DNA of 5,842 bases from Anaerolineae bacterium (GTDB lineage Bacteria; Chloroflexota; Anaerolineae; Anaerolineales; Villigracilaceae), in contig DQGV01000158.1 in assembly GCA_003524705.1 (NCBI GenBank), positions 1-5,842 on the forward strand, in the 5' to 3' direction. The notes beneath the pieces are model-generated. The model was not told the origin of the DNA and made no database searches. It saw nothing but the letters and a program-made list of their open reading frames with translations. Of this stretch, positions 4,454-5,842 are shown piece after piece. Made by a program: the position numbers and the translations under genes. Position 1 is the first letter of the stretch, and every line of letters begins with the position of its first letter.

Positions 4454-5662
4454 ATGAGAGTGCTACTAGTAGGAGTAGGAGGAGTAGGGGAAGCCATCGC
4501 AACATTAGCAAAATCTAGAAAGTGGATGGAGTTAATGGTCTTGGCAGATTTCAACACCAAACGTGCCGAAGAAATACAAAAAAAATTAGGGGATGCGAAG
4601 CGATTTCCAGTGGAATTTATAGATGCGAGTAAACAAGAAAGCATTGAAGCCCTTGCCAAAAAACATAATGTTGACTTAATCATGAATTCGGTAGACCCAA
4701 TTTTCAACAAACAAATTTTTGACGCGGCATTTAATGTGGGCGTAATGTATATGGATATGGCAATGACTTTGTCAGAACTACATCCAACTGACCCGTATAA
4801 CAAAACAGGTATCAAACTAGGGGATTATCAATTTGAAAAAGCGAAAGCATGGGAAGAAAAAGGTTTACTGGCATTAGTTGGCTTTGGTGTAGAACCCGGC
4901 ATGGCGGATGTGTTTGCAAAATATGCCGCAGATTATCTATTTGATGAGATTGATGAAATCGGTGTCCGTGATGGAAACAATATTACGATTGAAGGTTATA
5001 AATTTGCACCGACATTTTCAATTTGGACAACCATTGAAGAATGTTTAAATCCACCTGTGATTTATGAAAAAGATAAAGGCTGGTTTACGACTCAACCATT
5101 CTCTGAACCCGAGATATTTGAATTCCCAGAAGGCATTGGCAAAGTGGAAGTGGTCAATGTGGAGCATGAAGAAGTGTTATTAGTTCCGCGTTGGATTAAG
5201 AATGCCAAACGAGTCACATTCAAATATGGATTAGGCGATGAATTTATGGATGTGTTGAAAACATTAAATAAATTAGGTTTAGATAATAAAGAAAAAATAA
5301 AAGTGAAAGGTGTCGAAGTTGCCCCTAGAGATGTAGTCGCTGCATGTTTGCCAGAGCCTGCATATTTGGGTGACAAGATGAAAGGTAAAACATGTGCTGG
5401 GACGTGGGTAACAGGCACAAAGTCAGGGAAGAAGCGTGAAGTGTATTTGTATCAAGTGGCGGATAACGAAATCTGCATGAAGACGTTGGGATGTCAGGCG
5501 GTTGTCGCACAGACTGCATTTACGCCATTGATTGCCATGGACTTAATCGAACATGGAATTTGGAAAGGCGTTGGCGTGCTCGGACCAGAAGCGTTTGAGC
5601 CAAAAGTATTTATGGATAAGATGGCGGAGTATGGCTTTGCGTATGGGATGGAGGGGAGGTAA
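4454..5662 (+). CDS. Saccharopine dehydrogenase family oxidoreductase
   Basis: This cytosolic NAD(P)-dependent enzyme has 402 residues. The start at 4454 is chosen because the Rossmann strand begins immediately (MRVLLVGVGGVGEA, GxGxxG at G7, G9, G12). D32, ending the second strand (LADFN), normally favours NAD over NADP. GFGVEPGM at 143-150 is the conserved turn leading into the substrate domain. CAGTWVTGTKSGKKREVYLY (314-333) and the ending GVGVLGPEAFEP near 372-383 are family hallmarks. The family includes saccharopine reductase, lysine 6-dehydrogenase and carboxynorspermidine dehydrogenase. By recalled sequences it shares the C-terminal half with the last and the NAD-type motif with lysine 6-dehydrogenase, so the substrate is unresolved. 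The nearby polyamine importer and Lrp-type regulator fit lysine or polyamine metabolism. It is flanked by terminators and appears monocistronic. Confidence 0.9.
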   Translation: MRVLLVGVGGVGEAIATLAKSRKWMELMVLADFNTKRAEEIQKKLGDAKRFPVEFIDASKQESIEALAKKHNVDLIMNSVDPIFNKQIFDAAFNVGVMYMDMAMTLSELHPTDPYNKTGIKLGDYQFEKAKAWEEKGLLALVGFGVEPGMADVFAKYAADYLFDEIDEIGVRDGNNITIEGYKFAPTFSIWTTIEECLNPPVIYEKDKGWFTTQPFSEPEIFEFPEGIGKVEVVNVEHEEVLLVPRWIKNAKRVTFKYGLGDEFMDVLKTLNKLGLDNKEKIKVKGVEVAPRDVVAACLPEPAYLGDKMKGKTCAGTWVTGTKSGKKREVYLYQVADNEICMKTLGCQAVVAQTAFTPLIAMDLIEHGIWKGVGVLGPEAFEPKVFMDKMAEYGFAYGMEGR

Positions 5663-5669
5663 TTTATTG

Positions 5670-5734
5670 AGACCCTAAAGGTTTTCTTTAAGAAACATTG
5701 GAAATTCATCTTAACAAACCTTTAGGGTCTTTTG
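5670..5734 (+). terminator. Long two-tier hairpin terminator after the dehydrogenase
   Basis: A perfect 15-bp outer stem (5670-5684 with 5716-5730, AGACCCTAAAGG and its complement) encloses 31 bases. These can form a second 6-bp stem, TTAAGA (5688-5693) with TCTTAA (5709-5714). A T-run TCTTTTG follows. It begins 7 bases after the stop codon. The large loop is unusual and may mark a dispersed palindromic repeat serving as a terminator. Confidence 0.8.
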
Positions 5735-5737
5735 CTT

Positions 5738-5746
5738 TGTTATACT
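5738..5746 (+). promoter_or_regulatory. Extended -10 promoter of the last gene
   Basis: TGTTATACT combines a TGn extension with TATACT (5 of 6 to TATAAT). No -35 box is clear; that position falls in the terminator stem. The predicted start falls at about 5753-5754, on the next ATG. Confidence 0.5.
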
Positions 5747-5753
5747 CCACGCA

Positions 5754-5842
5754 ATGACCGAAACCTTCGACAAAGTTGCATTGCTAAAAATCGCATTCAA
5801 AGGGTTGGATGAAGATGAATTGCGTCAGATGTCTGAGTTGAC
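5754..5842 (+). CDS. N-terminal fragment, possibly a cyclic-nucleotide-binding-domain protein (3' partial)
   Basis: An open frame from ATG 5754 runs off the window after 29 codons. It begins MTETFDKVALLKIAFKGLDE and continues DELRQMSEL. The pattern of a short hydrophobic helix, then F-x-GL-D-x-DEL and a Leu-rich helix, resembles the opening of the Crp/Fnr-type cyclic-nucleotide-binding fold (commonly LLRKIPLFAGLSEEEL). Nothing beyond this is visible, so the domain and function are tentative. No Shine-Dalgarno sequence precedes it and an extended -10 box ends 7 bases upstream, so it looks leaderless. Confidence 0.55.
   Translation, partial: MTETFDKVALLKIAFKGLDEDELRQMSEL

Noticed and set aside
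4402..5709. Several - strand open frames across the dehydrogenase gene and its terminator
   Set aside because: They mirror a strongly supported + strand gene, lack family resemblance, and one runs through the terminator.
1..5842. CRISPR array, insertion sequence, or toxin-antitoxin/defence system
   Set aside because: No spaced repeat array, transposase, terminal inverted repeats or recognisable defence protein is present; the window is a metabolic and transport region.

Overview
The window is an AT-leaning bacterial chromosome segment (GC roughly 40-45% by eye) with every supported gene on the + strand. The polyamine-binding protein is a lipoprotein (lipobox LAAC), which suggests a monoderm or Gram-positive-like envelope. 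That, the leaderless-looking starts and the style of the proteins make Chloroflexota (Anaerolineae-like) my best guess. This is inference; no marker gene here proves it.

Region 1 (1-3528) is a polyamine ABC importer operon in the order potA (only the C-terminal TOBE end is inside the window), potB, potC, potD. potA and potB are 12 bases apart, potB and potC overlap by GTGA, and potD follows after 74 bases. PotA would hydrolyse ATP, PotB and PotC form the membrane channel, and PotD is the lipid-anchored spermidine/putrescine receptor. PotC carries an unusual C-terminal extension of about 95 residues with roughly three extra hydrophobic segments. The operon ends at a strong hairpin (3537-3570).

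Region 2 (3571-4136) holds a monocistronic Lrp/AsnC-type regulator. A near-consensus promoter (TTGACA, 17 bases, TAGAAT) places the predicted transcription start on its ATG, so it is probably leaderless. A 16-base direct repeat with one mismatch lies 31 bases apart across the promoter and first codons, and is a candidate autoregulatory operator.

Region 3 (4137-4453) has no large gene. It contains a possible structured leader, a previously unlisted 39-codon ORF with its own ribosome-binding site, and an intrinsic terminator that starts 4 bases after the ORF's stop. A short GC-rich dyad precedes the next gene.

Region 4 (4454-5662) encodes a 402-residue oxidoreductase of the saccharopine dehydrogenase family. 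Its substrate could be saccharopine, lysine or a carboxy-polyamine intermediate; the acidic residue after the second Rossmann strand favours NAD. A long-looped terminator follows (5670-5730). A second apparently leaderless gene then begins at 5754 and runs off the window; its start resembles a cyclic-nucleotide-binding domain.

A possible theme is polyamine and lysine/amino-acid metabolism: importer, amino-acid-type regulator, and an enzyme from a family that acts on lysine- and polyamine-derived secondary amines. The functional link is inferred from adjacency only.
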